A stretch of DNA of 64,000 nucleotides from Haloimpatiens sp. FM7315 (GCA_041861885.1 JBGVUE010000001.1:2592001-2656000); one strand, 5' to 3'; positions 19,285 through 29,521 are shown, counted from the first letter of the stretch. Notes: generated by a model not told the origin, from the letters alone. A program made the numbers and translations.

Positions 19285-20284
19285 CTATTTACAGCTTTCC
19301 CTTATAACCAAGTGTGTATTTATAATCATTTTTTTCTTATATCCTCTTTTTGATTCATTAAAGCTAGTATCTCCTTTGAAGCTACCTTACTTACAGAATT
19401 TATTCCAAGGTCTATTGATGTAAGCTTTGGACTTGTTATGTTAGCTATAAAAGTGTTATCACATCCGATTACAGATAAATCCTCTGGCACAGTTAAGCCT
19501 AAATTATTACAACAATTTATTGCACCTACTGCCATAATGTCATTTGAAGCAAAGATAGCTGAAGGCCTTACCTTTTCTTTTAAAGCCTCATTTAACTTCA
19601 TTTCAACGTCAAAAGATGCATTAATGCTATTTCCATTTTCTATAGTTATTATTTTCTCATAAGAAATTTGATTTTCTTTAATAAATTCCTTGTATATTTT
19701 TTCCCTTAAATCGTAGGAAGCACTTTGACTTCCCCTGATAAAGGCTATGTTTCTATGATTTAATTTATAAAGATAATCTAGAGCTTCTCTTATACCTATT
19801 TCCTCGTCATAACTCACATAATTAACTTTAATATCTTTATTCAAAGCACTTATAATAATTAAAGCAGTGGATTTAGATATCTCCTCATAAAATCTGTCCT
19901 TTAAATTTTTTTGTGAAGGGTCAATGACTATTATTCCATCTACCTTTCGTTTAAGCAAATTTGTAACTAGCTTTTTCTCTTCCTTGTAGTCACCACCAGT
20001 ATTGCAAAGAGATATACTGTAACCTTCTTTTTTTATTTCTCTTTCAATGTTTTCAACAATAGCCGAAAAAAACAAGTTTGTAATACCAGGAACCACAACC
20101 CCTAAAGTGTAGGTTTTTTTGTTATTAAACTTCTAGCCATATGGTTTGGAACAAAATTCATCTTCTCAATAGCAGCTTCCACTCTTTCTTTTGTTTCCTT
20201 TTTTACTGGATAATTATTGTTTATAACTCTTGACACTGTAGTTATAGAAACTCCAGCCTCTTTTGCTACATCTTCTATGGTAAA
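19285..20284 (-). CDS. LacI/GalR-family regulator of the gal genes (two frame breaks)
   Basis: About 333 residues. The N-terminal helix-turn-helix 'TIEDVAKEAGVSITTVSRVINNN' and hinge are in one frame. The periplasmic-binding-type sugar domain ('NLFFSAIVENIEREIKKEGY', 'AIFASNDIMAVGAIN', 'DLSVIGCDNTFIANI') is in the next. One base added in the T7 run at 20114-20120 joins them. Another in the T7 run at 19329-19335 restores the family tail '..THLVIRESCK'. No start codon is in frame before 'TIEDVA'; the site AAGAGGGTGG at about 20292-20301 suggests a start near 20284 with a small sequence error. It is a likely repressor binding the two gal operators. Confidence 0.88.
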
Positions 20285-20639
20285 CGATTAAACCACCCTC
20301 TTGCAAAAGTCTTTTTTTATTTCAACTTAATTTTGATTTATTTAGAAAACCAATATTTTATTATCTATTATAATTATATTACCACGTATAATGTATTGTT
20401 TTCAATATTTTAAATCTATAATAGTTTACTTACAATATATAAATTAAAACTAATACATATAATTATCCACTAGTTACATAAGTTATAATCCTAAATTCAA
20501 CTTGCCTTACCTCATAATTCAAATATTATTTAGGAATTTATGAAAAATAAGGATACTCTGATATAATATAAAGTGTATTAATTTTAATATTTAAAATTAT
20601 TTAATTTAAAAAATATATAATTCAATAAATTTAAATCTA

Positions 20640-20667
20640 TTGAATTATTACTAAATACTGATAAAAT
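20640..20667 (+). promoter_or_regulatory. promoter for galE
   Basis: TTGAAT, 16 bases, TAAAAT, followed four bases later by the operator, which would cover the transcription start. The remaining 20300-20640 gap is AT-rich with no other feature seen. Confidence 0.55.
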
Positions 20668-20670
20668 ATA

Positions 20671-20690
20671 TATAGAAAAGGTTTTCTATA
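20671..20690. promoter_or_regulatory. operator palindrome upstream of galE
   Basis: TATAGAAAAGGTTTTCTATA, a 9-base inverted repeat around two central bases. It is nearly identical to the galT site and placed between the -10 box and the galE ribosome site. Confidence 0.8.
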
Positions 20691-20707
20691 TAATGGAGGT
20701 GTATAAA

Positions 20708-21694
20708 ATGTCAATACTCGTTTGTGGCGGAGCCGGTTACATCGGAAGCCATATGGTAGCTCATCTTCTTGAAAATAACAAAGATGTAGTTGTCTTAGAT
20801 AATCTTCAAAAAGGTCATAAAGAAGCTTTATTAGGGGGAAAGTTCTACTTAGGAGATTTAAATGACAGCGAAATTTTGGACAAGGTTTTTAGTGAAAATT
20901 CCATTGAAGCTGTTATCGATTTTGCTGCCTACTCTTTAGTTGGAGAAAGCATGATAGACCCTTTAAAATACTTTCAAAACAATGTAGGTTCTACTATTAA
21001 TTTATTGAAAACAATGAATAAGCATAAGGTTAAAAATATAGTTTTTTCTTCCACTGCTGCAACCTATGGAGAACCTGAAGCAGTACCAATAAATGAAAAT
21101 GATAGAACTTTTCCAACTAACCCTTATGGAGAATCTAAATTAACTGTGGAAAAAATATTAAAGTGGTGCGACCTTGCTTATGGAATAAAATACACAGCTC
21201 TACGATATTTTAACGCAGCTGGAGCTCATATAAGTGGTAAAATAGGTGAGGATCATAACCCTGAATCTCATTTAATTCCAATTATACTTCAAGTAGCACT
21301 TGGAAAAAGAGAGAAAATAATGATTTTTGGAAATGATTACCCTACAAAAGACGGCACCTGCATAAGGGATTATGTCCATGTAAGTGACCTTGCCTCTGCC
21401 CACCTACTTGCCCTTGAAAGGCTTAAAAAAACTGGGAAAAGCAAAATTTATAATTTAGGAAATGGCACAGGTTTCTCCGTTAAAGAAGTAGTAGATGTAG
21501 CTAAAAAAGTAACAGGTGTTGATATAAAAGTAGAAAAGGCCCCTAGAAGACAGGGGGATCCTGCTATATTAATAGCTTCCTCTTTAAAAGCCATGGAAGA
21601 ATTAAATTGGAACCCTAAATATAATTCCCTAGAAACTATAATAGACACTGCTTGGAGATGGCATAAAAATCATAAAAATGGCTATTCAAAATAA
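20708..21694 (+). CDS. galE: UDP-glucose 4-epimerase
   Basis: 328 residues. It interconverts UDP-galactose and UDP-glucose with bound NAD. The sequence shows the NAD loop 'CGGAGYIGSH', the 'SSTAATYGEPE' serine/threonine segment and the catalytic 'NPYGESK' (YxxxK). It ends in the substrate part 'APRRQGDPAILIASS'. ATG at 20708 is preferred because GGAGG lies nine bases before it; an earlier ATG at 20693 overlaps that ribosome site. The operator at 20671 suggests repression in the absence of galactose. The next gene starts 16 bases downstream. Confidence 0.96.
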   Translation: MSILVCGGAGYIGSHMVAHLLENNKDVVVLDNLQKGHKEALLGGKFYLGDLNDSEILDKVFSENSIEAVIDFAAYSLVGESMIDPLKYFQNNVGSTINLLKTMNKHKVKNIVFSSTAATYGEPEAVPINENDRTFPTNPYGESKLTVEKILKWCDLAYGIKYTALRYFNAAGAHISGKIGEDHNPESHLIPIILQVALGKREKIMIFGNDYPTKDGTCIRDYVHVSDLASAHLLALERLKKTGKSKIYNLGNGTGFSVKEVVDVAKKVTGVDIKVEKAPRRQGDPAILIASSLKAMEELNWNPKYNSLETIIDTAWRWHKNHKNGYSK

Positions 21695-21710
21695 TTTTAG
21701 GGGGTATACT

Positions 21711-22640
21711 ATGATTTATGAAGATAAATTCAAAAACCTTAATTCAGTGGTTTTAGAAAACAACTTTTTAAAATTAATTGTTCTTCCTAAATTAGGAGGA
21801 AAAATAGCTTCCATATACGAAAAAAGAAAAGATTTTGAGGTTCTTTTTCAAAATAATGAAACCAGCTATAAAATACCAGAATTAAATTCGCCTTTTGAAA
21901 AATACGATGCTTCAGGCTTCGACGATGCTTTTCCAACTATTGATAGCTGTAAAGTTATCTATGAAGGTAAGGAAATATTGTATCCGGATCACGGTGAGGT
22001 TTGGTCAAGTGAATTAGAATACACTATAGACAAAACTTCCCTTTCCCTATATTTTAAAAGCTCTATTCTTCCTTATATGTATACAAAAACATTAAATTTG
22101 GAACAAAACATTATAAATTTTACCTACAATATTAAAAACTTAGGGCACTCTCCTCTTCCCTGTATATGGGCAATGCACTGTTTAGTAAACTGCAAAGAGG
22201 ATATGCTTATAAACTTTCCAAAGGGCACACAAAAGGTGATAAACGTCCATGATAGCCTTAATTTAGGTGAAGCTGGCAAAATTTATAATTATCCTATATG
22301 TAAAACAGTATCTGGTGAGGATTACCATCTAAATAAAGTAGGTAGCAAATCTTTAAATAAAGCAGAAAAATACTACGTTTATAACAAAATTGAAAAGGGT
22401 TATATCTCTTTTTATTATCCTTCTAAGGACATTAGATTAGAAATTGAATTTAATGAAAAAATTCTTCCTTATGTTGGATTTTGGGTTACAGAAGGCGGTT
22501 TTAGAGGAGATTACAACTGTGCCTTAGAGCCTACAAATGGTTTTTACGACAGCATTTCAATTGCTAAAAATAAAGGCAAGTTATTTTATCTTAAGGATAA
22601 AGAAGATTTAAATTTTTCTATAACCATGAAGCTTTCATAA
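21711..22640 (+). CDS. galactose-mutarotase-like protein
   Basis: About 309 residues. It is similar to the aldose-1-epimerase fold, with candidate catalytic residues in 'YPDHGEVWSS' (His), 'IWAMHCLVN' (His) and 'CALEPTNGFYDS' (Glu). It probably converts the alpha and beta anomers of galactose or a related sugar, supplying galK. The start ATG at 21711 has AGGGGG seven bases upstream. It is in an operon with galE (16-base gap). It is more divergent than classical GalM, so a different aldose substrate is possible. Confidence 0.8.
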   Translation: MIYEDKFKNLNSVVLENNFLKLIVLPKLGGKIASIYEKRKDFEVLFQNNETSYKIPELNSPFEKYDASGFDDAFPTIDSCKVIYEGKEILYPDHGEVWSSELEYTIDKTSLSLYFKSSILPYMYTKTLNLEQNIINFTYNIKNLGHSPLPCIWAMHCLVNCKEDMLINFPKGTQKVINVHDSLNLGEAGKIYNYPICKTVSGEDYHLNKVGSKSLNKAEKYYVYNKIEKGYISFYYPSKDIRLEIEFNEKILPYVGFWVTEGGFRGDYNCALEPTNGFYDSISIAKNKGKLFYLKDKEDLNFSITMKLS

Positions 22641-22645
22641 AAAAA

Positions 22646-22716
22646 TAGCGAAGACAATTTATATTACTTAAGACTATTAACTAGTCCTAAGCATACTTAT
22701 ATAATTGCCTTCACTA
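22646..22716. terminator. nested hairpin between convergent operons
   Basis: Outer arms TAGCGAAGACAATTTATAT / ATATAATTGCCTTCACTA enclose a second hairpin CTTAAGACTA/TAGTCCTAAG. On the minus strand it is followed by TTTTTTT, so it probably ends the transcript of the small gene at 22760-22903; it may also serve the galE operon. Confidence 0.65.
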
Positions 22717-22759
22717 TATAATATTTTAAATTAAAATATTTTTTTATATATAAAATATT

Positions 22760-22903
22760 TTACTCATTAATTAAGGACTTTACTAAAGACACTGGTTTAA
22801 CTAAAAGCTTTTTTCCAAAGCTAAAAAGTACTAAGAAAGCAGCAAGTGTAACTAAAAAAATGGCATCTACTATGTACAAAAACATATTCTTGTTTTGCCT
22901 CAT
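22760..22903 (-). CDS. small membrane protein (47 residues)
   Basis: It starts MRQNKNMFLYIVDAIFLVTL and has one clear membrane segment (about residues 8-28), then a basic stretch and a short amphipathic tail 'PVSLVKSLINE'. The start ATG at 22903 has AAGGAAGTG nine bases before it. It starts 24 bases after the stop of the CcpA-like gene, so it is probably in the same transcript. No family is recognised. Confidence 0.6.
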   Translation of the reverse strand: MRQNKNMFLYIVDAIFLVTLAAFLVLFSFGKKLLVKPVSLVKSLINE

Positions 22904-22927
22904 AAAATTTAACACTTCCTTTTCTTA

Positions 22928-23921
22928 TTATTTGCATGAATCCCTTTCAATTAGCTGATAAGGTAATTCAAAATTAGTTTCTTCAACTTTTTGCTTGTTT
23001 ATTATTTTAATTAAAAGTCTCATGCCAACAGAGCCCATATCGTACATAGGTTGAGCTATAGTTGTTATTTTAGGGTAGAATATAGACGCTTCATATATGT
23101 CATTAAATCCCATTACATCAACATCTTCAGGTACTTTTATATTTCTCTCTCTTAAAGCATTAATTGCACCTATTGCACATTCATCACTGGCACAGAAAAC
23201 TGAATCAATTTTATTTTCCTCAATTATATGGATAATTCCTTCATATCCATCTTCAACTTTAAGTCCACCGGAATACACAACTTTATCATCTAATTCCATA
23301 TTATTTTCTTTTAAAGCTCTTTTGTATCCCTCATATCTTAAATAAGTTACATTAGAACCATTGTCTTTGTTTCCAATATAGGCGATTTTTTTATTTCCCT
23401 TTTTAATTAGATAGTTTACAGCATCAAAAGCTCCAGCTTCATTGTCTATAGTTACACTAGGATACTTCTTATCTTCATCTCTATTTTCAATTAAAACTGT
23501 TGGTATTTGTAGCTCATCAATTAAATTAAATATTTTAGGTTGAAGGGAACTGCTCATGTACAATATACCTTCCACCATCTTTTCTCTTAATACCCTTAAG
23601 TATTCCATTTCTTTTTCTGTATCTAAATCAGTATTACATAATATGATATTGTAATTGTATATATTTGCAACATCCTCAGCACCTCTAACTATTTCAGGGT
23701 AAAACTGACTTGATATGTCTGGTATTATTATACCTATAGTGCTAGTTTTCTGAGTTTTTAAGCTTCTAGCCACTATATTAGGCCTATACTGTAATTTTTT
23801 TATTGCTTCCTGAACCTTCTTTTGTTTCCTCATTTACTACATTTATATCATTTAAGACCCTAGATACTGTAGCAATAGATACTCCTGCTTCTTTAGCTAC
23901 ATCTTTTATTGAAGCCGCCAT
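22928..23921 (-). CDS. LacI-family regulator, CcpA-like (one frame break)
   Basis: About 331 residues. The HTH 'ASIKDVAKEAGVSIATVSRVLND' starts at ATG 23921, behind AAAGGAG. It is followed in another frame by 'AIKKLQYRPNIVARSLKTQKTSTIGIIIPDI', the sugar-binding core 'VFCASDECAIGAINALRER' and the tail 'LPYQLIERDSCK'. The break lies near 23820 and needs two added bases (giving the usual 'EETKEKVQEAI') or one removed. The overall look is close to catabolite control protein A, but the HPr-Ser contact residues cannot be judged by eye. A sugar-specific regulator is the alternative. Confidence 0.8.
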
Positions 23922-24176
23922 ACCGCTATCAACTCCTTTACTTTTTTCATCTATATAATAAAATTCTATATTTTCCTATATGATGTTTTATTATATCATA
24001 ATCTAAATAAAAATATTAGTCTATATCCTTTAATATGCATTAATGAATGTAAACATTTATTTAATACTATATCACTAATTTTAATATTAATTTTTTATTT
24101 TATATAAATAAGGATTTTTTGTTTGTATTTCACCTTATTAAATATACTCTTTGTTTGTAATCTTACTCTAAATGTA
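23922..24176. other. intergenic, AT-rich
   Basis: This is the upstream region of the CcpA-like gene and the tail beyond the ileS terminator. No further gene, repeat or RNA is seen. Confidence 0.5.
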
Positions 24177-24212
24177 AAAACTTGATGGAAGATTAAATTT
24201 CCATCAAGTTTT
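24177..24212 (-). terminator. terminator after ileS
   Basis: AAAACTTGATGGAA pairs perfectly with TTCCATCAAGTTTT around an 8-base loop, with a T-run on the minus strand. It lies 42 bases after the ileS stop. Confidence 0.85.
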
Positions 24213-24253
24213 AAACTCAAATAATATTTATACAATGTAAACAAATATTAATT

Positions 24254-27200
24254 TTATTTTACAACTTCTACTGACATTTTAAAATCTTCTCCATTAATTT
24301 TAACTTCAGTAAAATCAGCTTCTCCGCCATATACAACTTCTACTGAAAGTGTTTCTTTCTTAATAGTATCTTCATATTTCTTAACTACAGCTTCTAAAGA
24401 CTCATTACCTTTTATTTGAAGTTTTATTTTATCCGCTACTTCAAAACCACTGTCTTTTCTCATGTTTTGAACTTTACTTAGTATTTCTCTTAAATTTCCC
24501 TCTTCTTTAAGTTCTTCAGTTATAGTTGCATCTAAAACTACTCCTAAATCTCCTTCACCTGCAAAGGCATATCCAGAAAGTCCTTGCATTGTAACAAGTA
24601 GGTTTTCAGAATTAAACTCTATTTCTTGTCCTTCAACCTCTACTTTGACAACACCACCATTTTGAACAGTTTGAGCTAAGTTCATTTGGTCCATTTCACC
24701 AAGTGCCTTTCTTATTTTTGGTATTAATTTACCATAAGTTTTACCAAGCACTGGTAGGTTTGGTTTTATTTCAAAGTTAACAAACTCTGATAAATCTGCT
24801 CCAAAGGCTATTTCCTTTATATTAAGCTCATCTTTTAAGATATCTCCATAGTATCCTTTAAGAGATTTTGTTGAAACTAACATCTTTGAAAGTGGCTGTC
24901 TATTTTTAATATTAGCTGCGTTTCTTGCACTTCTTCCTAATTTAACTATTTTGTATGCAGTATCCATTTGCGTTTCAAGATCTAAATCTACAATCTCTTC
25001 ATGATATTCAGGCCATTTACATAAATGAACACTTGAAGGAGCGCTTTTATCTAAAGCTACCACTAAGTTTTGATATATTTCCTCTGACATAAATGGTATA
25101 AATGGTGCTGAAACCTTAGATAATTCAACTAATACTCTATATAAAGTTACATAAGCTCCTATTTTATCCTCTGTTAAATCTGTAGTCCAGTATCTTGATC
25201 TATTTCTTCTTACATACCAGTTTGAAAGTTCATCTACGAAATCTTCTATAGCAAGAGCTCCTTGAGTGATTTTATAAGAAGCTAAATCTTCATCTACAGT
25301 TTTAATTAAAGTATTTAATCTTGCCATTACCCATTTGTCCATTACATTTTGGGATACAAAATCTGTATACTCCATTGGATTAAAGCTATCTAGTTCAGCA
25401 TATAGTACATAGAATGAATATACATTCCAGAAAGTACTTAAGAATTTTCTTTGTACATCAGCTACATCATCTTTTGAAAATCTTGTTGGAAGCCATGGTG
25501 CACTAGCTGTGTAGAAATGCCATCTTGTAGCATCTGCTCCTTGAGTTTCTATAACATCAAATGGATCTACAACATTTCCCTTGTGTTTTGACATTTTAAG
25601 TCCGTGTTTATCAAGTACGTGACCTAATACAACGCAGTTTTCAAAAGGATTAGTGTCAAATATACCTGTTGAAATTGCAAGAAGAGTATAGAACCAACCT
25701 CTTGTTTGGTCTACAGCTTCTGAAATAAACTGTGCTGGGAAGTTTTTCTCAAAAACTTCTTTATTTTCAAATGGATAGTGGTGCTGAGCAAAAGGCATTG
25801 AACCTGAGTCAAACCAACAATCTATAACTTCACCAGTTCTCTTCATTTCCTTTCCACAATCTGGACAAGTAAGTTTAATTTCATCTATATATGGCTTATG
25901 GAATTCTAGGTCTTTTGGAACATTAATTCCTTTTTCTTCTAATTCTTTTCTGCTTCCTATACATTCTCTGTGGCCACATTCACACTCCCATATTGGAAGT
26001 GGAGTTCCCCAGTATCTATCTCTTGAAATACCCCAATCAATAACATTTTCAAGGAATTTTCCAAATCTTCCTGTTCTTATATTGTCTGGGTACCAATTTA
26101 TTTTGTTGTTATTTTCTAAAAGCTTATCTCTTAAAGAAGTCATTTTTACAAACCAGCTATCCCTTGGATAGTATAATAGTGGAGTATCACATCTCCAGCA
26201 GTGTGGATAGGAGTGTGTGAATTTTTCTGATTTATATAATGTTCCATTTTCTTTCATGTACTCTAAAATCTTAGGATCTGCTTTTTTTACAAACATTCCC
26301 TTCCATGGCTCTACTGCATCTACAAACTTTCCTTCACCATCTACTAGATTTATAAGTGGAAGGTCATTTTTTTGACCAAGTAAATTATCGTCTTGACCAT
26401 AAGCAGGTGCTATATGAACTATTCCAGTACCATCAGTTAAAGTTACAAAATCACCATGTACTATATAAAATGCTTTTTTCTTTGGTGTTTCAAACTTAAA
26501 TAACTGTTCGTACTCAGTTCCTAGTAATTCTTCACCTTTAAACTCTTTTACAATAGTATACTCATCAACAGATTCAGAAAGCACACTTAAAAGTCCCTTT
26601 GCTAGGATTAAATGTTCTTCATTTAGCTTAACTTCTACGTAATCATAAGATTTATTAACAGCTAAAGCCACATTACTTGGAAGTGTCCATGGAGTTGTTG
26701 TCCATGCCAACAAATATTTGTTTTCTTCACCTTTTATCTTAAATTTAACAAAAGCTGTAGCTTCTTTAACGTCTTTGTATCCTTGAGCTACTTCATGCTG
26801 TGAAAGTGCAGTTCCACATCTTGGGCAATAAGGCACTATCTTGTGTCCTTTGTACAATAAATCCTTGTTCCATAGAGTTTTTAAAGCCCACCAAACAGAT
26901 TCAATGTAATTGTCATGATAAGTTACATAAGGTTCATCCATATCTACCCAGTAACCTATTTCCTCAGACATCTTTCTCCACATATCAGTGTATTTAAACA
27001 CACTTTCTTTACACTCTTTTGTGAATTTCTCAACTCCATAAGATTCAATTTGTTCTTTTCCAGATATACCTAAAGCTTTTTCAATTTCAAGCTCTACAGG
27101 AAGTCCGTGAGTATCCCATCCAGCTTTTCTCAAAACCTTATAACCCTTCATAACCTTGTATCTTGGAATTAAGTCCTTCATAACCCTTGTTAAAATATGT

Positions 27201-27370
27201 CCTACGTGAGGCTTTCCATTAGCAGTTGGAGGTCCATCATAAAATGTGAAATACTCTCCCTCTTCATTTAAATCAAAATTCTTTTTAACTATGTCTTTTT
27301 CTCTCCAAAGCTTTAATACGTCTTTTTCCATATCTACAAAACTTCTTGAAGAATCTATTTTTTTGTACAT
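24254..27370 (-). CDS. ileS: isoleucyl-tRNA synthetase, type 2-like
   Basis: 1038 residues, uninterrupted. It charges tRNA-Ile. The HIGH-type motif is '[13 protein letters not shown]' (about residues 46-58) and the KMSKS-type motif is 'LKMSKHKGN' (about 593). An editing domain with '[11 protein letters not shown]' lies between, and zinc-type pairs 'CPRCGT' and 'CPDCGK' are internal. The length and the C-terminal part (the '[20 protein letters not shown]' region, no terminal zinc finger) resemble the eukaryote-like IleS2 class rather than the roughly 930-residue type 1. Enzymes of that class are often insensitive to mupirocin; this is inference here. It is controlled by the T-box leader upstream. 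Confidence 0.97.
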   Translation of the reverse strand: MYKKIDSSRSFVDMEKDVLKLWREKDIVKKNFDLNEEGEYFTFYDGPPTANGKPHVGHILTRVMKDLIPRYKVMKGYKVLRKAGWDTHGLPVELEIEKALGISGKEQIESYGVEKFTKECKESVFKYTDMWRKMSEEIGYWVDMDEPYVTYHDNYIESVWWALKTLWNKDLLYKGHKIVPYCPRCGTALSQHEVAQGYKDVKEATAFVKFKIKGEENKYLLAWTTTPWTLPSNVALAVNKSYDYVEVKLNEEHLILAKGLLSVLSESVDEYTIVKEFKGEELLGTEYEQLFKFETPKKKAFYIVHGDFVTLTDGTGIVHIAPAYGQDDNLLGQKNDLPLINLVDGEGKFVDAVEPWKGMFVKKADPKILEYMKENGTLYKSEKFTHSYPHCWRCDTPLLYYPRDSWFVKMTSLRDKLLENNNKINWYPDNIRTGRFGKFLENVIDWGISRDRYWGTPLPIWECECGHRECIGSRKELEEKGINVPKDLEFHKPYIDEIKLTCPDCGKEMKRTGEVIDCWFDSGSMPFAQHHYPFENKEVFEKNFPAQFISEAVDQTRGWFYTLLAISTGIFDTNPFENCVVLGHVLDKHGLKMSKHKGNVVDPFDVIETQGADATRWHFYTASAPWLPTRFSKDDVADVQRKFLSTFWNVYSFYVLYAELDSFNPMEYTDFVSQNVMDKWVMARLNTLIKTVDEDLASYKITQGALAIEDFVDELSNWYVRRNRSRYWTTDLTEDKIGAYVTLYRVLVELSKVSAPFIPFMSEEIYQNLVVALDKSAPSSVHLCKWPEYHEEIVDLDLETQMDTAYKIVKLGRSARNAANIKNRQPLSKMLVSTKSLKGYYGDILKDELNIKEIAFGADLSEFVNFEIKPNLPVLGKTYGKLIPKIRKALGEMDQMNLAQTVQNGGVVKVEVEGQEIEFNSENLLVTMQGLSGYAFAGEGDLGVVLDATITEELKEEGNLREILSKVQNMRKDSGFEVADKIKLQIKGNESLEAVVKKYEDTIKKETLSVEVVYGGEADFTEVKINGEDFKMSVEVVK

Positions 27371-27412
27371 AATTTTTTCCCCTTTCCTATATTATATAAA
27401 ACAATTTTTAAA

Positions 27413-27699
27413 TACAAAAAAACTCCATCCAAAATAGGACGAAGTTATATATTCGTTATACCACCTAAAGGCCAAATTTAAGTACTCTTTGTAAAAATAT
27501 ATTTTTTTTACAAATTTATACTCTATTCTTTAACGCAGAATTACGTATAGACTTACTTAATAGATTTCAGCCCTAAGCTCCTAGGTGATTTTTCTAAACT
27601 CTCCTCCACTAGGCTTCCACCACTCCCTAGCTCTCTTTAAGATTTAAGTTAAGTACTCTTCCTAATCATAGCCTTTAAAACAAATTCTAAATTCAATTG
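27413..27699 (-). ncRNA. T-box leader of ileS
   Basis: Minus-strand leader with AGGAAGAGTA at its 5' part and the AGAGAGC...GGTGGAAGCC stem I features. The probable specifier is ATC (Ile) at 27597-27599, followed by ACCT. The antiterminator motif is AGGTGGTA (27459-27466), whose TGGT can pair with the ACCA end of uncharged tRNA. The terminator stem AACTTCGTCC/GGATGGAGTT (27421-27446) is followed by seven T. Low Ile-tRNA charging would open ileS expression. The T-box core departs from the usual GGTGGTACCGCG. Confidence 0.88.
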
Positions 27700-27705
27700 A
27701 CTATT

Positions 27706-27734
27706 ATTATATTACAGTAAAAAACTATTGTCAA
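27706..27734 (-). promoter_or_regulatory. sigma-A promoter for ileS leader
   Basis: TTGACA, 17 bases, TATAAT on the minus strand; a consensus promoter starting transcription near 27699. Confidence 0.85.
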
Positions 27735-27768
27735 TAAATATTATAAGCATAAATGTAGATTATTGTAT

Positions 27769-28752
27769 CTATTTAAAAATATTGTACAAACTAAAAGCAT
27801 TTATAGCAAAATACACAACTAATATTACTATAAATGAAGCATCTAAAATCTTAACTTTATTTTCTTTAGAGGCTACTATTTCTGTTTTACAATTATTTTC
27901 ATCATAGGAGTTTTCATCTCTTAAGTCATAATTTTTTTCATTTTTAAGATTTTTTAGATCTACTCCATTAATTACTGCAAGCTTTCTTATAAGATATCTT
28001 ACTATTAAAAAAGAAATAAGGGCTACTAAAGCTCCACCTATTATAAAACCAATTTTAAATCCCAAAGAGTTTACGCCATTAACGGCTTTATCACCTGTTG
28101 AGGCAATTTTCGCTCCCATAGATGCAATTATAACTTGAGTGCCATTTATTATAAAGTGTGGAATCATAGAAGAAAATATAGACTTAGTTATATAAACTAG
28201 GTATGCAAAAACCACTCCTAATATAAAAGTATAAACTAACATTTGAAGATTCATGTGTAGAAGTCCAAATAGTAACCCTGTAATAAGGGCAGCTTTTTTT
28301 ATTCCAAGACCTTTATAATTTGATAAAACCACACCTCTCATACAAAGCTCTTCTAAGATAGCTGGCATAACTGCAACAACTATAAGCTTAAAGTATAGTG
28401 GAGTATCACTGGACTTTGCTAATAACTCTCCTACATTGTTTGGAAGAAAGAAAGCCATTACTCCTGATATATAATTCATTAAAGGCTGAATGAATATAGC
28501 TATTAAAACTACAATTGCAATGCTTTTCCCATTAATTGGTTTAAGACTTAATAAATTCTTTAGTGATTCCTTTGATTTTAAAATATAAATTGCAAGTGGA
28601 ACTACTAGCATAAATAAATTTGCTATTGCCATAATCCCATACATTCCAAGGTTTAATTTTTTAGCAACTGGCGCTAATAATACTGAACATAGTACATTCA
28701 TTAAAACTAAAGACATAGTAAAAATATTTGCTTTTTTAATCTTGTTTTCCAT
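27769..28752 (-). CDS. CPBP-family intramembrane protease
   Basis: 327 residues with about eight membrane segments. The CPBP (Abi) motifs are visible: 'EELCMRGVV' (EExxxR), 'FGLLHMN' (FxxxH) and 'IPHFIINGT' (HxxxN), which together form the presumed metal-dependent active site. Members act like CAAX prenyl proteases or in bacteriocin self-immunity; the substrate is unknown. A cytoplasmic loop near the end is rich in charged residues and Asn ('NEKNYDLRDENSYDENN'), followed by a last membrane segment. The start ATG at 28752 is preceded by AAAGGAGG. Confidence 0.85.
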   Translation of the reverse strand: MENKIKKANIFTMSLVLMNVLCSVLLAPVAKKLNLGMYGIMAIANLFMLVVPLAIYILKSKESLKNLLSLKPINGKSIAIVVLIAIFIQPLMNYISGVMAFFLPNNVGELLAKSSDTPLYFKLIVVAVMPAILEELCMRGVVLSNYKGLGIKKAALITGLLFGLLHMNLQMLVYTFILGVVFAYLVYITKSIFSSMIPHFIINGTQVIIASMGAKIASTGDKAVNGVNSLGFKIGFIIGGALVALISFLIVRYLIRKLAVINGVDLKNLKNEKNYDLRDENSYDENNCKTEIVASKENKVKILDASFIVILVVYFAINAFSLYNIFK

Positions 28753-28937
28753 ATTTTCCTCCTTTATTTGGAATATTATGTAATTTTAAATTAATTCCTT
28801 ACACTATATTATATATTATTCAGTTTTCTAAGTCACTTTCTAATTTATCTCAATTTAACCTAGTATATTAATATGTATAAAATCCTTGTCTTTATGCAAA
28901 CTATTATTATTATAAATTAAATAAAATTTTACATATA

Positions 28938-29009
28938 GAAGGGAGGATTCATTACAGCAATATTTAATTACTGATAACTTAATTATAACCTATTATTAAA
29001 TTGCTGTGA
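28938..29009 (+). promoter_or_regulatory. ribosome site set apart from its start by a hairpin
   Basis: GAAGGGAGG (28938-28946) is the only good ribosome site before the coat gene, but lies about 75 bases from the likely ATG at 29021. Between them, TTACAGCAAT and TTTAA (28952-28966) pair with ATTAAATTGCTGTGA (28995-29009), leaving a loop of about 28 bases. Folding would bring the site to roughly 15 bases from the start. Confidence 0.5.
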
Positions 29010-29020
29010 TGATATTTAAA

Positions 29021-29521
29021 ATGAATTTAAATCTATCTCAAAAAGAAAGAATGTTATTAGAGGATCAAAAATCTCATGAACAACTATGTATCGATAAGTA
29101 CACAAATTACTCAAATCAATCAAAAGACCCACAGTTAAAGCAGATGTTTTTAAATCATGCAAATCAAGAAAGGGATCATCTAAATACTATTAATCAGATG
29201 CTAAGTGGTGAAGTTCAGCCAGTAAATAAGGAAAATGCTCAAGGACAGCAGAATCAAGAGAATCAGCAAAATCAGCAAAATAACAATAATAATCCTCAAG
29301 GGAGTAATTCTACAGGTTTAAACAATCAAAATGATACTGAATTATGTGAGGATCTATTAATGACAGAAAAATACGTATCTGGTGCTTACGACACTACTAT
29401 CTTTGAATTCAAAGATACAACAGCAAGAGATGTATTAAATCATATACAAAAAGAAGAGCAAGAGCACGGTAAAAGCATATACGACTACATGGCAGCCCAT
29501 GGAATGTATAAAGTTCAATAA
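29021..29521 (+). CDS. spore coat protein, CotF-like
   Basis: About 166 residues. Two helical halves resemble the coat-F/ferritin-like domain: 'SQKERMLLEDQKSHEQLCIDKY...DPQLKQMFLNHANQERDHLN', and 'LLMTEKYVSGAYDTTIFEF...DVLNHIQKEEQEHGKSIYDYM'. They are joined by a linker of about 40 residues rich in Gln and Asn. Proteins of this type are found in the clostridial spore coat. The ATG at 29021 matches the usual N-terminus; frames at GTG 29006 and ATG 29009 have no ribosome site. A terminator follows. Confidence 0.82.
   Translation: MNLNLSQKERMLLEDQKSHEQLCIDKYTNYSNQSKDPQLKQMFLNHANQERDHLNTINQMLSGEVQPVNKENAQGQQNQENQQNQQNNNNNPQGSNSTGLNNQNDTELCEDLLMTEKYVSGAYDTTIFEFKDTTARDVLNHIQKEEQEHGKSIYDYMAAHGMYKVQ

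Noticed and set aside
20671..20690. Catabolite (cre) site before galE
   Set aside because: The palindrome lacks the central CG and flanks of cre and is instead nearly identical to the galT site, fitting a dedicated regulator.
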